Shown here: positions 1 to 9,582 of the stretch, one piece after another
How the letters are laid out: every line of letters starts with the position of its first letter
Position numbering within the stretch: the first letter of the stretch is position 1
Source: Nitrobacteraceae bacterium AZCC 1564
Lineage (GTDB): Bacteria > Pseudomonadota > Alphaproteobacteria > Rhizobiales > Xanthobacteraceae
Direction: 5' to 3'
NCBI GenBank assembly: GCA_036924835.1
Contig: JBAGRR010000001.1
Location: 2,805,001 to 2,869,000 of the forward strand
Length of the DNA: 64,000 nt
Translations under genes and position numbers: made by a program
The notes under the pieces: model-generated
The model's database searches: none
Told to the model about the DNA's origin: nothing
Seen by the model: only the letters and a program-made list of their open reading frames with translations

Positions 1-1
1 G

Positions 2-214
2 CTGCAGTTCGTGGTGTCGGTGATCGGCGTGCTGGTGTTCGCTGGCTTGACCGCCTGGGATACGCAGCGCCTGAAGAACGACTATATTTACGGCTATGCT
101 GGTCAGGGCGGCGACATCGCAGAGCGTGCGGCGATTACCGGCGCACTCTCCCTCTACCTGAACTTCATCAACCTGTTCACGCTGCTGCTGCAGTTGCTCG
201 GACAGCGCGATTAA
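2..214 (+). CDS. Bax inhibitor-1 (BI-1/YccA) family membrane protein, C-terminal fragment
   Basis: Only the last 70 codons are present; the gene begins before the window. The visible part holds a hydrophobic segment, then the AWDTQRLK and YLNFINLF stretches typical of the last two membrane segments of bacterial BI-1/YbhL/YccA proteins, and it ends with a short charged tail. The family forms six- or seven-helix inner-membrane proteins linked to ion leak and FtsH-related quality control, but the substrate is generally unclear. A strong hairpin terminator follows within 25 bases, so this is the end of a transcript. The family call is firm; the physiological role is not. Confidence 0.85.
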   Translation: MQFVVSVIGVLVFAGLTAWDTQRLKNDYIYGYAGQGGDIAERAAITGALSLYLNFINLFTLLLQLLGQRD

Positions 215-234
215 TCAGAGACGATCGGTTCTCG

Positions 235-268
235 AAAGCCCCGGCCAAAAAGCCGGGGCTTTTGTTTT
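235..268 (+). terminator. Rho-independent terminator after the BI-1 gene
   Basis: An 11-bp stem, AAAGCCCCGGC paired with GCCGGGGCTTT, closes a six-base A-rich loop and is followed by TTTTGTTTT. It begins 21 bases after the stop codon. Confidence 0.9.
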
Positions 269-501
269 ACGGGGCGCAAAGCTGATTCTTGCTTTGGCGC
301 GCTTTCTTCACGCGAACTGGTGCCCCAATTCCAAAGTTCGCAGGGATTTGCGGCTTGCTCGGATGCGAACTTCGGAATCGGGGCACCAGCCAACCTATGA
401 CTCCAATGCCGCTTTTAGATTTGAAGTTCTTCACCGAGCTTGCGGCTTCATTCTGAAGAACCTCAAATCCGGTACCCACTTCGCTCGAAAACGCTCTAAG
501 C
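268..501. repeat. GCGTTTTC element carrying palindromic units A1 and A3 (reverse orientation)
   Basis: On the minus strand this reads AGAGCGTTTTCGAGCGAAGTGG, then two imperfect palindromes, then GTTCGCGTGAAGAAAGCGCG. The palindromes are unit A3 at 405-476 (inner arms GATTTGAAGTTCTTC) and unit A1 at 317-389 (inner arms ATTCCGAAGTTCGC-like), separated by a CCAACCTATGACTCC spacer. The ends here are CTGGTG and CACCAG rather than CTAGTG and CACTAG. The same outer element without palindromes lies at 8849-8935, and another interrupted copy lies at 22841-23105. The locus sits between two genes that both point right. Short reading frames across it are by-products of the repeat and are not annotated as genes. 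Confidence 0.85.
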
Positions 502-508
502 TGCCCCA

Positions 509-1036
509 ATGTCACATCCTGCGATCCGATCCGCCGTTCTGACGGATATTCCTGCTGTCACCCGCATCTACGATCACGAGGTCCGCACCGGCACCGCGAC
601 CTTCGAGCTGACTCCTCCCGACGCCGCCGAGATGACGCGCCGATTCGATGCCCTTCAGGAGGGCGGCTTTCCCTATCTCGTGGCAACGATTGGAGGAGAT
701 GTGGTGGGCTACGCCTATGCGGGACCTTATCGCCCCCGCCCAGCCTATCGGTTCACAGTGGAAAATTCCGTCTATCTGGCGCCTTCCAGCCATCGCCGCG
801 GCATTGGAACGGCGCTGATGACTGAGCTGATCGCGCAGTCGGAAGCGCGCGGTTACCGTCAGATGATCGCGGTGATTGGTGACTCCGCGAATGCGGCCTC
901 CGTCGCCTTGCACGCCCGGATCGGTTTCCAGATGATCGGAACACACCCGAATGTCGGATTCAAATTCGGACGATGGCTCGATACGGTGATGATGCAACGC
1001 ACGCTCGGAGCGGGAGCAACCACCGTTCCAGCATAA
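509..1036 (+). CDS. GNAT N-acetyltransferase, phosphinothricin/methionine sulfoximine acetyltransferase-like
   Basis: This 175-residue protein is a full-length GNAT domain. The acetyl-CoA loop is seen as RRGIGTALM at residues 96-104, preceded by the YRFTVENSVYL strand characteristic of the Pat/YncA (MddA) branch. These enzymes acetylate the amino group of phosphinothricin, methionine sulfoximine or methionine sulfone, and are cytoplasmic detoxifying enzymes. The start at 509 fits because the conserved IRSAVLTDIPAVTRIY segment begins only six residues in. It stands alone between a repeat locus and a convergent DUF2794 gene. Substrate preference within the branch cannot be told from sequence. 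Confidence 0.85.
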   Translation: MSHPAIRSAVLTDIPAVTRIYDHEVRTGTATFELTPPDAAEMTRRFDALQEGGFPYLVATIGGDVVGYAYAGPYRPRPAYRFTVENSVYLAPSSHRRGIGTALMTELIAQSEARGYRQMIAVIGDSANAASVALHARIGFQMIGTHPNVGFKFGRWLDTVMMQRTLGAGATTVPA

Positions 1037-1038
1037 CC

Positions 1039-1407
1039 TCACACCAATGCGAGCTTACGGTCGATGACCAGCAGCACACGTTCCAGTTCGTGACCGCGAC
1101 GCAGAATTTGTCCGCTGGCGGCGACCACACTGTAAGCGCCCTGTTTGCGAGCAAGCCGCGGGTCCTTTTCAATGCGATAGATCGGCACTTCCGAAGAGCG
1201 CCGGAAGATCGAAAACACCGCCCGGTCCTTGAGGAAGTCGATGGCGTAATCACGCCACTCGCCATCGGCGACCATGCGCCCGTACAGGTTGAGGATACGA
1301 TTCAATTCGAGACGGTTGAAGGTTACGGTCTGGGGCGGGAGCGGTGTGGTGCTGCGCTCCGGCCCCCGGATCTCGCTTGGATCTGCATCGCCTGATATCG
1401 GGTTCAT
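1039..1407 (-). CDS. DUF2794 domain-containing protein
   Basis: This is a 122-residue cytoplasmic protein. Residues 30-122 match the alphaproteobacterial DUF2794 family, with the near-invariant LNRILNLYGRMVADGEWRDYAIDF and RAVFSIFRRSSE-type segments. The N-terminal 28 residues are Pro/Ser/Thr rich and probably disordered. Function is unknown. The stop codon lies two bases from the end of the convergent acetyltransferase gene, with no room for a terminator between them. The family assignment is confident. Confidence 0.85.
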   Translation of the reverse strand: MNPISGDADPSEIRGPERSTTPLPPQTVTFNRLELNRILNLYGRMVADGEWRDYAIDFLKDRAVFSIFRRSSEVPIYRIEKDPRLARKQGAYSVVAASGQILRRGHELERVLLVIDRKLALV

Positions 1408-1484
1408 CGGCGCCTCCTGTCACTTAACCGACATAGTCCTCCTGTCTGGCGTAGCCTGCAAGCTTGAAATGGCCGTTGGAACAG

Positions 1485-1817
1485 CTAGTGGAGTGGATCT
1501 GACATTCGCTCCCCGCCCGGCTGCGAGCTCGTCAAGCGAATGCCAAATCTAAAACTCCACTCGTGTGGCGTCTCGCAATTGCGGACCTGTCCTGCGGCTG
1601 GTGTCATATGGGCAATTGCGAGACCTAAGCCACACTAGCATTTTGATTTTGCTAGTGTCCTTTCGTCTCCGAATAACCGTGCGAGCGCGCCGCAAACCGG
1701 TCGGTCATTCGGAGACGGGACACTAGAGACTTACATTTGCGAGTAGTCCTCCGGATTTCTAACATCGTAGGAGGTGCCTGCTGAAACCGGATGCGAATGT
1801 TAGAATCGGGCCACTAG
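1485..1817. repeat. Cluster of four palindromic units, set B (order B3-B4-B1-B2)
   Basis: Units are B3 at 1485-1563 (arms TGACATTCGC), B4 at 1560-1638 (arms CGCAATTGC), B1 at 1652-1726 (arms TCCGAATAACC) and B2 at 1739-1817 (arms TAACATTCG). Neighbouring B3 and B4 share their CACTCG/CTCGTG junction. B4-B1 and B1-B2 are separated by AT-rich spacers of about 13 bases. Most termini are CTAGTG or CACTAG. The same four families recur at 26036-26367 in a different order. The first arm of B2 has diverged. The locus lies between the start of the DUF2794 gene and the 3' end of the DUF1223 gene. Confidence 0.85.
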
Positions 1818-2124
1818 GCTGCTCAATGAACAATCACATGCAAGTTAGTCGAAATCATAATGCTGCCTGAATTCGGCCAATAGGCCGCCGCGCTGGGCTG
1901 CGAATAAAGAATCACTGCGTTGACCCGGTCCTTTTGGCACCGGATTCCTCAGCCCCCAGCCCCCCGGGGTCGATAGGATCGGGTCTAATTTCTTCGCAGT
2001 CAGGTAGATCCCCAATCCTTCCGGCCAGCGAAAGCTGGCCTTTTTTGTTGGCCGGCCACCACTGTGCTTCGCCGATAGGCGACGCGCACCAGTCCGCAGC
2101 AGTGGACGCGGCAGAGAGGTCTGA
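1818..2124. other. Unassigned intergenic stretch containing a plus-strand terminator
   Basis: No convincing reading frame is present. A rightward hairpin terminator at 2023-2049 has no gene in front of it on the plus strand, so the roughly 200 bases before it could be transcribed as a small RNA or could be the remnant of a lost gene. I recognise no known RNA family here: there is no tRNA T-arm and no RNase P, SRP or tmRNA signature. Confidence 0.3.
2023..2049 (+). terminator. Orphan Rho-independent terminator
   Basis: A perfect 7-bp stem, GGCCAGC with GCTGGCC, closes a GAAA tetraloop and is followed by six T. It points right, opposite to both flanking genes. Confidence 0.8.
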
Positions 2125-2904
2125 TTAATTAAGGGAGGTAAAAGCTGCGCCGAGCATTGGCCCAGGCTTGTCGCGATTGCCGTCTTGAACGTACACGGCC
2201 GCTGCATCAACGCCGTCACGCGCGATATTCTCGATCGGCACGCTCCAGTTGTTTGCGCTACCATTCCAGTCGCCGACTTTAAGCATATTTCGAACCACGT
2301 TGTGGTACGTGATTTGATGTCCGCGATTTTCACCCCGCGCGATCGTAATTGGAACCGCCTTCGACACCGCGCAGATCCAAACTTCGCCGCTTCGGCCTGC
2401 GGTATCCGAGGCCGCGACCGAGACATTGATCTGCCGGCCGGACCTCGTCATCGTAACCGGCACCGACATGACGCCGTCGACGCCCTTTGTCCGGCTGACT
2501 GCGTTCTCAATACCCGCTTTGTCACTGCCGAGAACATTTGCAGAGCCGTTGACGATTGCCTGCGGTGTATAGACGCCGCGATCACCTCGCGCATGCGAGT
2601 AAGCTTTTTGGCGCGCGCTGAAACGAGAATCCGCCAGCGTATCCTTCCAACCGAGATAGTCCCAGTAATCGATTGGTAAGCTCAGTGCGATGACAGACGG
2701 ATCCTTACTGAGATCACCGAGAACCTTGTCTGCTGGCGGACACGACGAGCACCCCTGCGATGTAAAGAGCTCAACCACCGCACGTGGATCTGCTCCAGCA
2801 GGGGTGGCCGCGGCAAAGGCCATGCAGACACCCAACAAACGCGACAGCCGCTGAGCAAGTTTGCTCGCCGCTTTCGCATCTGCGTTGGAGCCTCGATAAG
2901 CCAC
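2125..2904 (-). CDS. DUF1223 domain-containing secreted protein
   Basis: The protein has an N-terminal secretion signal (a basic QRLSRLLG segment and a hydrophobic run ending ATPAGA), then a DUF1223 domain beginning VVELFTSQGCSSCPPAD, a thioredoxin-like fold with a CxxC pair. The family is periplasmic with unproven function. The GTG at 2904 is chosen because it gives a complete signal sequence and follows a GGGGA box. A longer frame reaches 3123 but would run through the aconitase terminator hairpin. An internal ATG at 2823 would remove the basic part of the signal. The 3' end faces a repeat-filled intergenic region. Confidence 0.75.
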   Translation of the reverse strand: MAYRGSNADAKAASKLAQRLSRLLGVCMAFAAATPAGADPRAVVELFTSQGCSSCPPADKVLGDLSKDPSVIALSLPIDYWDYLGWKDTLADSRFSARQKAYSHARGDRGVYTPQAIVNGSANVLGSDKAGIENAVSRTKGVDGVMSVPVTMTRSGRQINVSVAASDTAGRSGEVWICAVSKAVPITIARGENRGHQITYHNVVRNMLKVGDWNGSANNWSVPIENIARDGVDAAAVYVQDGNRDKPGPMLGAAFTSLN

Positions 2905-2940
2905 GTAGTGTCCCCGTTCTGACTCGGTTGCCTCACGAAG

Positions 2941-2966
2941 AAGGCGGCCTTGTGATAGGCCGCCTT
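2941..2966 (-). terminator. Hairpin downstream of acnA
   Basis: A 10-bp perfect stem, AAGGCGGCCT with AGGCCGCCTT, lies 60 bases past the aconitase stop. The T tract is weak, so termination is inferred from position and stem strength. Confidence 0.6.
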
Positions 2967-3025
2967 CCCTTAAGCTTCTACTCACGTCGCGGTGAGCCCC
3001 GTTCACGGTTGCGTTGGCAAGCCCA

Positions 3026-5746
3026 TCAAGCTGCCAATTTGCGCAGCACGTAATGCAGAATGCCGCCGTTGCGGTAATATTCAAGCTCGTCGAGCGTATC
3101 GATGCGGCAGAGCAGCGAAACACTCTTCAGCGAGCCGCTGGCATCGACGATTTCCGCCGTCAGCTTCTGGCGCGGCTTGAGATCGCCCTGAAGGCCGCGA
3201 ATGGTGACCTTTTCATCGCCCTTCAAGCCAATCGACTGCCACGACGCTCCGTCTTCGAAGGTCAGCGGCAACACGCCCATGCCCACAAGGTTCGAACGAT
3301 GGATGCGTTCGAAGCTTTGAGCGATCACCGCACGCACGCCAAGCAGACGAGTGCCCTTAGCAGCCCAGTCGCGTGACGATCCGTTGCCGTATTCCGCACC
3401 TGCGAACACCACGAGCGGCACCTGCTCCTCTTGGTACTTCATCGCGGCATCGTAGATCGGCATCTGTTCGCCGTCGGGCCAATGTTTGGTCAAGCCGCCC
3501 TCCGGAATGTTTCCGTCGGCGCCCTGCAGCATGTGGTTCTTGATGCGGATATTCGCAAACGTACCGCGCATCATCACTTCGTGGTTGCCGCGCCGGGTGC
3601 CGTACTGGTTGAAGTCGGCCGGCCGCACCTGATGCTCGGAGAGATACTTGCCCGCTGGCGAGGTCAGCTTGATCGAACCCGCCGGCGAGATGTGGTCGGT
3701 GGTGATCTTGTCGCCGAACATGGCAAGGATACGCGCCTCGACGATATCGGTCGTCGGCTCCGGCTCCATCTTCATGCCCTCGAAGTAAGGCGGATTCTGC
3801 ACATACGTCGAGCTCATGTTCCACTTGTAGGTGTCGCTCGCCGTGGTCTTGATCTTGCGCCAGTTGGTGTCGCCCTTGAACACGTCGGCATACTTCTTCT
3901 TGAAGATCGTCGAGGTGACGTACCTCTTGATCAGAGCATTGATTTCCTGCGAAGTCGGCCAGATGTCCTTGAGATAGACTGGCTTGCCATCCTTGCCGGT
4001 ACCGAGCGGCTCGACAGACAGGTCCTTCGTCACCGTGCCGGCGAGAGCATAGGCAACGACGAGCGGCGGCGAGGCGAGATAGTTTGCCTGAACGTCCGGC
4101 GACACGCGGCCTTCGAAGTTGCGGTTACCCGACAACACAGCCGCTGCGACGATGCCGTTGTCGTTGACCGTCTTCGAAATTTCTTCCGGCAGCGGACCGG
4201 AATTGCCGATGCAGGTGGTGCAGCCGAAGCCGACAAGGTTGAAGCCGACCGCATCCAGATCCTTCTGCAGACCGGAATTTGCGAGATATTCAGCGACCAC
4301 TTGGCTGCCCGGGGCCAACGAGGTCTTCACCCAAGGCTTGGCCTTCAGGCCCTTGGCCGCAGCCTTGCGGGCCAGCAGACCGGCACCGATCAGAACGCTC
4401 GGGTTCGAGGTGTTGGTGCAGGACGTGATCGCTGCAATCACAACATCGCCATGGCCGAGATCATGATTGCGGCCTTCAACGGCGAAGCGTTGGCTATGTT
4501 CGACAGCCTTCTTGTATTCGTTGGTGAGTGCAGTGTCGAAACCACTTGCGACAGACTCCAGCGCCACGCGGCCTTCCGGACGCTTCGGACCGGCGAGCGA
4601 AGGCTGCACGTCCTTCAGATCGAGTACGAGAGTCTCAGTGAAAACAGGATCCTTGGTGGCCGAGGTGCGGAACAGACCTTGGGCCTTGGCATATTTTTCA
4701 ACCAGGGCGACACGTGCTGCCGCACGGCCCGACGTCTTGAGATAATCGAGCGCCGCCTTGTCCACCGGGAAGAAACCGCAGGTCGCGCCGTATTCCGGAG
4801 CCATGTTGCCGATCGTCGCCTTGTCGGCAACTGAGAGAGAATCGAGGCCGGGGCCGTAGAATTCGACGAACTTGCCGACCACACCGAGCTTGCGCAGCAT
4901 CTGGGTGACGGTGAGCACGAGGTCGGTGGAGGTTACGCCTTCACGGAGCTTGCCCTTGAGCTTGAAGCCAACCACGTCGGGCAGCAGCATCGAGAGCGGC
5001 TGGCCGAGCATCGCAGCTTCAGCCTCGATGCCACCGACGCCCCAACCGAGCACGGCGAGACCATTGACCATGGTGGTGTGCGAGTCGGTGCCAACCAGCG
5101 AATCGGGATAGGCCACTTCGAAAGTGCCGGTCTTCTTGCCGACGGTGAGCTTCTCCTTCTTGGTCCAGACGGTCTGGGCCAGATATTCGAGATTGACCTG
5201 ATGGCAGATGCCGGTGCCGGGCGGCACCACCGAGAAATTCGAAAACGCCTTCTGACCCCACTTCAGGAACTCGTAACGCTCTTGGTTCTGCTTGTATTCT
5301 TCGGCGACGTTCTTGCTGAAGGCTTTGTTGTCGCCGAAGAAGTTCACGATGACCGAGTGGTCGATGACCAGATCGACCGGCACCAGCGGATTGATCTTTT
5401 CGGCATCGCCACCGAGCGCCTTCATCGCGTTGCGCATAGCGGCCAGATCGACCACTGCCGGCACGCCGGTGAAGTCCTGCATCAGCACGCGGGCGGGGCG
5501 GAATGCGATTTCGTGCTCAAGAGTCTTCTTCCGGGCCCACTGCGAGAAGGCGACGATATCGGCCTTGGTGACCGTGCGGTCATCCTCATTGCGCAGCATG
5601 TTTTCGAGCAGCACCTTCATCGAATAGGGCAGCTTCGAAATACCCTTGAGGCCGTTCTTTTCGGCGGTGGGCAGGCTGTAATAAACGTACGTTTTCGCGC
5701 CAACCTTGAGGGTTTTCTGGCATTTGAAGCTGTCGAGCGAGGGCAT
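3026..5746 (-). CDS. acnA: Aconitate hydratase A (aconitase)
   Basis: The enzyme interconverts citrate and isocitrate in the TCA cycle in the cytoplasm. At 906 residues it has the usual AcnA/IRP1 length. The [4Fe-4S] ligands are visible as Cys443 in [12 protein letters not shown] and Cys509 and Cys512 in [13 protein letters not shown]. The swivelling C-terminal domain shows [14 protein letters not shown], the substrate-binding Ser/Arg loop. It is transcribed alone and diverges from the ccm operon across a 240-base region. Many relatives are under iron control through Irr; I see no full Irr box here, only an unconvincing half site. Confidence 0.97.
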   Translation of the reverse strand: MPSLDSFKCQKTLKVGAKTYVYYSLPTAEKNGLKGISKLPYSMKVLLENMLRNEDDRTVTKADIVAFSQWARKKTLEHEIAFRPARVLMQDFTGVPAVVDLAAMRNAMKALGGDAEKINPLVPVDLVIDHSVIVNFFGDNKAFSKNVAEEYKQNQERYEFLKWGQKAFSNFSVVPPGTGICHQVNLEYLAQTVWTKKEKLTVGKKTGTFEVAYPDSLVGTDSHTTMVNGLAVLGWGVGGIEAEAAMLGQPLSMLLPDVVGFKLKGKLREGVTSTDLVLTVTQMLRKLGVVGKFVEFYGPGLDSLSVADKATIGNMAPEYGATCGFFPVDKAALDYLKTSGRAAARVALVEKYAKAQGLFRTSATKDPVFTETLVLDLKDVQPSLAGPKRPEGRVALESVASGFDTALTNEYKKAVEHSQRFAVEGRNHDLGHGDVVIAAITSCTNTSNPSVLIGAGLLARKAAAKGLKAKPWVKTSLAPGSQVVAEYLANSGLQKDLDAVGFNLVGFGCTTCIGNSGPLPEEISKTVNDNGIVAAAVLSGNRNFEGRVSPDVQANYLASPPLVVAYALAGTVTKDLSVEPLGTGKDGKPVYLKDIWPTSQEINALIKRYVTSTIFKKKYADVFKGDTNWRKIKTTASDTYKWNMSSTYVQNPPYFEGMKMEPEPTTDIVEARILAMFGDKITTDHISPAGSIKLTSPAGKYLSEHQVRPADFNQYGTRRGNHEVMMRGTFANIRIKNHMLQGADGNIPEGGLTKHWPDGEQMPIYDAAMKYQEEQVPLVVFAGAEYGNGSSRDWAAKGTRLLGVRAVIAQSFERIHRSNLVGMGVLPLTFEDGASWQSIGLKGDEKVTIRGLQGDLKPRQKLTAEIVDASGSLKSVSLLCRIDTLDELEYYRNGGILHYVLRKLAA

Positions 5747-5986
5747 GTGAGCGATCCCGATTCAGAAGTTGGAGACACCCGATGAAAGGTATCGAAACAC
5801 CGTCCGAGGCAGGGTAAGTGGGGCTGGACCGGGCGGTCTGCAGGGGTTGGTTGTGTGCTGCATCAAGTTCCGGTTTTATAGAATCTTTCCAGTCTGTCCA
5901 CCACACACGCTATGGATTCTCCGCTCATATCGTCTGCGTACGACCAGACGTCAGCGCTTTTCACCTGAGGTCATTGGTTCCGCATT
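5747..5986. promoter_or_regulatory. Divergent promoter region acnA / ccmA
   Basis: These 240 non-coding bases separate the start codons of acnA (left) and ccmA (right) and must hold both promoters. I cannot place -35/-10 boxes with confidence. A TATAGAATCTTTC stretch near 5878-5890 resembles half an iron-control element but lacks the mirrored half. Confidence 0.4.
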
Positions 5987-6586
5987 ATGAAGCTATCGGG
6001 GCGCGGTTTGAGATGTGTGCGGGGCGGACGCGATATATTCGCGAACCTCGATTTTACGGTGGCGGCCGGCGAGACGCTTGCTGTCGTTGGCCCGAATGGC
6101 GCGGGCAAATCTTCGCTGCTGCGGATGATCGCAGGGCTTCTGCAGATCGCCGATGGCACCATCAGTTTTGAAGGCGGGGAGCAGGAACTCACCGTTGCGG
6201 AACAGGTCCACTATCTCGGTCACCGGGACGCTCTGAAGCCGTCCCTCACTGTGCTGGAAAATCTTGATTTCTGGCGCGATTTTCTCGGCGGTGGAACGGC
6301 GGGATCCCTTTCAAGCCTTGAGGCAGTCGGACTTGCCCATGCCGCCCACCTTCCCGCGGCCTATTTGTCCGCCGGCCAGCGCAAGCGGTTGTCGATCGCG
6401 CGGCTTATCGCCGTGAAACGCCCGATCTGGCTACTCGATGAACCCACCACCGCGCTCGACACCAGCGGTCAGGCGATGATCGCCGGTGTCATGGCGAATC
6501 ACCAGCACAGCGGCGGCCTGATCCTGGCGGCCACGCACGTTGAACTGAATGCCACGCGGCAACTGCGGATCGGACGCGCCATATGA
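5987..6586 (+). CDS. ccmA: Heme exporter ATP-binding protein CcmA
   Basis: This is the ATPase subunit of the CcmABCD complex, which frees heme-loaded CcmE for System I cytochrome c maturation. The 199-residue ABC domain shows Walker A GPNGAGKS at residues 35-42, the signature [14 protein letters not shown] near residue 122 and Walker [11 protein letters not shown] near residue 145. It is the first gene of ccmABCDG. Its stop overlaps the ccmB start by four bases (ATGA), so translation is probably coupled. Confidence 0.96.
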   Translation: MKLSGRGLRCVRGGRDIFANLDFTVAAGETLAVVGPNGAGKSSLLRMIAGLLQIADGTISFEGGEQELTVAEQVHYLGHRDALKPSLTVLENLDFWRDFLGGGTAGSLSSLEAVGLAHAAHLPAAYLSAGQRKRLSIARLIAVKRPIWLLDEPTTALDTSGQAMIAGVMANHQHSGGLILAATHVELNATRQLRIGRAI

Positions 6587-7251
6587 CCGCGCTCGCCGCC
6601 CTGATTCGCCGCGACATCCGGATCGCGCTCCGCGCCGGCGGCGGCGCCCTGATCGGCGTTTTGTTTTTTGTGACCGTCGTGGTGGTCATGCCCTTCGCTC
6701 TCGGGCCAGATCTGGCGCTATTGAAGCGGATAGGTCCGGCGATCCTTTGGCTCGGCGCCATGCTGGCGAGCTTACTGACCCTCGACCGCCTGTTTACCGC
6801 CGATCAGGACGATGGCTCGCTCGATGTGATCGCCATGAGCCGCACGCCGATGGAGCTGACCTGCGCCGCGAAGGCGATTGCGCACTGGCTCGCCGCCGGC
6901 ATTCCGTTGATCGTTGCGACACCCTTGGCCGGAATTCTCTTGAATCTCGATGCGCAAGCGACCTTCGCGGTCATGTTGACGCTGCTGGTTGGAACACCGG
7001 CTTTGACCTTTATCGGCATGATCGGGGCCGGGCTTGCAGTTACGCTGCGGCGGGGCGGGCTGCTGCTCGCGGTGGTCGTGTTGCCGCTGTCGATACCCGT
7101 CCTCATTTTCGGGGTTGCAGCCTCGAACGCAGCGATCAGCGGTCCGACGCCGTTCGGCACGCCGTTCTCGATCCTGTGCGCCTTATCGCTTGTCAGTTTT
7201 GTGATCGGGCCATTCGCCGCGGCCGCCAGCCTGCGGCAAGGGCTGGATTGA
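6583..7251 (+). CDS. ccmB: Heme exporter membrane protein CcmB
   Basis: A 222-residue membrane protein with about six hydrophobic segments, typical CcmB length, and a conserved N-terminal [15 protein letters not shown] segment. It pairs with CcmA and interacts with CcmC so that ATP hydrolysis releases holo-CcmE. The start overlaps the ccmA stop (ATGA). A 94-base gap with no obvious feature separates it from ccmC. Confidence 0.95.
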   Translation: MTALAALIRRDIRIALRAGGGALIGVLFFVTVVVVMPFALGPDLALLKRIGPAILWLGAMLASLLTLDRLFTADQDDGSLDVIAMSRTPMELTCAAKAIAHWLAAGIPLIVATPLAGILLNLDAQATFAVMLTLLVGTPALTFIGMIGAGLAVTLRRGGLLLAVVVLPLSIPVLIFGVAASNAAISGPTPFGTPFSILCALSLVSFVIGPFAAAASLRQGLD

Positions 7252-7345
7252 TGTCGCATGACGTCGCTATCAACTCTTGCGGAACGGGCGGTGGCATCGC
7301 TGAGACGCATTGCACGCCACACTCGTCGCGATTATCAGGAACACT

Positions 7346-8077
7346 ATGAAGCTAATCGACCTCGCTAATCCGACACGGTTCCTTGCCCTTACGGAACGTG
7401 TGCTACCATGGCTGTCCGCGCTGACCGCGATCCTGCTGGCCATCGGTCTCTATCAGTCGGCACTCGCGCCCGACGATTACCAGCAAGGGGCGACGGTGAA
7501 GATCATGTTCATCCACGTTCCGAATGCGTGGCTATCGATGTTCGTCTGGGGCGTGATGAGCGTCGCCGCTCTCGGCACGCTGGTCTGGCGACATCCGCTC
7601 GCCGACGTGGCGGCAAAGGCGGCCGCCCCGATCGGAGCGTCGTTCACATTCCTTGCGCTGGTGACCGGCTCGCTATGGGGCCGGCCGATGTGGGGGACCT
7701 ATTGGGAATGGGATGCCCGGCTGACTTCGGTGCTGATTCTGTTTCTTATGTATCTCGGCATCATGGCGCTCTGGCGCGCGGTGGAAGATCCCTCCCGTGC
7801 TGCGCGGGCCGCCGCCGTACTCACACTGGTCGGCGCGATCAACATTCCAATCATTAAATTCTCGGTCGATTGGTGGAATACGCTGCATCAGGGCGCATCG
7901 GTGATCCGCATGGGTGGATCGACCATGGATCGTGCGTTTCTCATCCCGCTGCTCATCATGGCTGTCGCGTTTTCATTGTTGTTTCTGACGTTGCATCTCG
8001 CAGCGATGCGCAACGAGGTCCTGAGGCGTCGGGTGCGCACGCTACAGATGATGCAAGCCAGCAACCAAGGCGCCTGA
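7346..8077 (+). CDS. ccmC: Heme exporter/ligase protein CcmC
   Basis: This membrane protein presents heme to CcmE in the periplasm. It is 243 residues long with six membrane helices. The Trp-rich heme-handling motif WGTYWEWD lies at residues 116-123, flanked by the two conserved histidines (FIHVP at about 57, NTLHQG near 180). The ATG at 7346 is preferred to an in-frame ATG at 7310 because an AGGA box lies six bases before it and the family begins at this point. ccmD follows after four bases. Confidence 0.95.
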   Translation: MKLIDLANPTRFLALTERVLPWLSALTAILLAIGLYQSALAPDDYQQGATVKIMFIHVPNAWLSMFVWGVMSVAALGTLVWRHPLADVAAKAAAPIGASFTFLALVTGSLWGRPMWGTYWEWDARLTSVLILFLMYLGIMALWRAVEDPSRAARAAAVLTLVGAINIPIIKFSVDWWNTLHQGASVIRMGGSTMDRAFLIPLLIMAVAFSLLFLTLHLAAMRNEVLRRRVRTLQMMQASNQGA

Positions 8078-8081
8078 TCTC

Positions 8082-8261
8082 ATGTCGCTTGGTCCCTACG
8101 CTTCCTTTATCGTAACCTCCTACGGGCTCGTGGCGTTCGTTGTGTTAGCGCTGATTGCCTGGATTGCGCTCGACTTCCGCCAGCAGAAGCAGGCCTTGCG
8201 CGATCTCGAAGCCAGTGGTGTGACGCGACGCTCGGCGCAACGATCCGGCGAATCATCATGA
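8082..8261 (+). CDS. ccmD: Heme exporter protein CcmD
   Basis: A 59-residue single-pass protein, [15 protein letters not shown] followed by one hydrophobic helix and a basic cytoplasmic tail, which is the standard CcmD plan. It stabilises the CcmABC-CcmE complex. It starts four bases after ccmC ends, and its TGA overlaps the next start (ATGA at 8258). It is short enough to be missed by length-filtered gene finding. Confidence 0.93.
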   Translation: MSLGPYASFIVTSYGLVAFVVLALIAWIALDFRQQKQALRDLEASGVTRRSAQRSGESS

Positions 8262-8851
8262 GCACCGATTCCCATTCTACACGTCAACCGCGGCGGTCCT
8301 GGCTGATGGCTCTACCGCTGATCGTCTTCGCGTTACTGGCCGGCTTGTTCTGGTTCAGACTCGGCTCGGGCGATCCTTCGCGCATTCCGTCCGCGCTGAT
8401 CGGCCGTCCTGCGCCGCAGACCACCCTACCCGCACTACAGGGACTGACGGCCGATGGCGTGCAGGTGCAGGGGCTCGATCCTGCCTCGTTCAAGGGACAG
8501 GTCAGCGTCGTCAACGTCTGGGCCTCGTGGTGCGTGCCCTGTCACGACGAAGCGCCGCTTCTGCTGCAGCTGGCACAAGACAAGCGCATCAGGGTTGTCG
8601 GCATCAATTACAAGGACGCCGATGACAACGCCCGCCGCTTCCTCGGCCGCTACGGCAACCCCTTCAGCGCCGTCGGCGTGGATGCCAATGGACGCGCCGC
8701 GATCGAATGGGGCGTCTATGGTGTCCCTGAGACATTCGTGATCGGACGAGACGGCACCATCGTCTACAAGCTCATCGGCCCAATCACGCCGGACAATCTC
8801 AAAGGCGTGCTGAAGATCGAAATCGACAAGGCGCTGAACGCGCGTTCCTAG
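8258..8851 (+). CDS. ccmG: Thiol:disulfide interchange protein CcmG/DsbE
   Basis: This membrane-anchored periplasmic thioredoxin reduces apocytochrome c heme-binding cysteines. The 197-residue protein has an N-terminal anchor at about residues 13-33 and the active site [10 protein letters not shown] with Cys92 and Cys95. The [12 protein letters not shown] cis-proline loop of the DsbE branch is also present. It is the last gene of the operon. Its TAG stop forms the first bases of the GCGTTTTC repeat element that follows. Confidence 0.95.
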   Translation: MSTDSHSTRQPRRSWLMALPLIVFALLAGLFWFRLGSGDPSRIPSALIGRPAPQTTLPALQGLTADGVQVQGLDPASFKGQVSVVNVWASWCVPCHDEAPLLLQLAQDKRIRVVGINYKDADDNARRFLGRYGNPFSAVGVDANGRAAIEWGVYGVPETFVIGRDGTIVYKLIGPITPDNLKGVLKIEIDKALNARS

Positions 8852-8935
8852 AGCGTTTTCAAGCGAAGTGGCTACCGGTTCGCGTGAAGAAAACGCGTAA
8901 AAACACTGATTCAATCAGAACCGAATATGCTCTAA
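8849..8935. repeat. GCGTTTTC intergenic element, uninterrupted copy
   Basis: About 87 bases run from TAGAGCGTTTTC to GCTCTAA, with inverted ends (AGAGC/GCTCT) and an inner GCGTTTTC/GAAAACGC pairing. It lies between the convergent ccmG and yciB genes. Copies at 268-501 and 22841-23105 share both halves but carry palindromic units between GAAGTGG and GTTCGCGTGAAG. Confidence 0.85.
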
Positions 8936-8952
8936 GTAAACAGGGCTGAAAT

Positions 8953-9570
8953 TCAGCCCTTGCTGATATCGCCACGCTCGATATCGCTCGCCTCGTCGGT
9001 CGCTGGCTCGAGATGATAGCGCTTGATCAGCGGCGTCTGGAGCATTGCGAAAACAACGGTAATCGGAATAACGCCGAATGCCTTGAACGCGACCCAGAAG
9101 TCGGTGGTCTGCGTCCGCCAGATGATCTCATTGAGCGCCGCCATGCCCGCAAAAAAGACCATCCAGCGAACGGTCAAAAGCCGCCAGCCAGTTGGTGTCA
9201 GATTGAACATCTGATCGAACATGATGGCGATAAAGGAGCGTCCAAGCAGCAACCCGATGCCGAGCGTCGCAGCAAACAATCCATAAATGATGGTCGGCTT
9301 GAGTTTGATGAAGGTCTCGTCGTGCAGCACCAGCGTCAGCCCGCCGAACACCAGCACGATCACCGCCGTCACAATCGCCATCAACGGCACATGACGCGTA
9401 ACCACGTAAGACGCGATGATTGCAGCAACCACCGCGACCATGAATGCACCCGTGGCAACGAACAATCCAAACTTCGCATTGGCCCCAAAGAAAATCAGCA
9501 ACGGACCAAGTTCGGTGGCGAGCTTGAACAGCGGATGCGGCGCGGATTTTTCCAAGGTGGATTTTTCCAA
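8953..9570 (-). CDS. yciB: Inner membrane-spanning protein YciB (septation protein A family)
   Basis: A 205-residue membrane protein with five or six hydrophobic helices and the family motifs [21 protein letters not shown] and [14 protein letters not shown]. The family is linked to cell envelope synthesis and septation. The start is an unusual TTG at 9570, followed by a duplicated TTGGAAAAATCC so that a second in-frame TTG lies five codons on. No ATG is available before the first helix, and an AGAGGA box that overlaps the ftsY stop supports a TTG start. It lies 12 bases after ftsY, probably in the same transcript. Confidence 0.9.
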   Translation of the reverse strand: MEKSTLEKSAPHPLFKLATELGPLLIFFGANAKFGLFVATGAFMVAVVAAIIASYVVTRHVPLMAIVTAVIVLVFGGLTLVLHDETFIKLKPTIIYGLFAATLGIGLLLGRSFIAIMFDQMFNLTPTGWRLLTVRWMVFFAGMAALNEIIWRTQTTDFWVAFKAFGVIPITVVFAMLQTPLIKRYHLEPATDEASDIERGDISKG

Positions 9571-9582
9571 GTCGGCTATCCT

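Noticed and set aside
267..515. Short frames across repeat loci (also at 15425-15823, 22913-23146 and 60323-61027) giving KFASEQAAS-like or NFKSKSG-like peptides
   Set aside because: They translate the palindromic units themselves and recur only because the DNA repeats recur; no start signals or family.
3431..4834. 467-codon open frame antisense to acnA
   Set aside because: It lies entirely opposite a well-conserved aconitase gene, has no recognisable domain, and long antisense frames are common in GC-rich genes.
5875..5890. TATAGAATCTTTC as an Irr iron-control element for acnA
   Set aside because: Only half of the expected inverted repeat is present.
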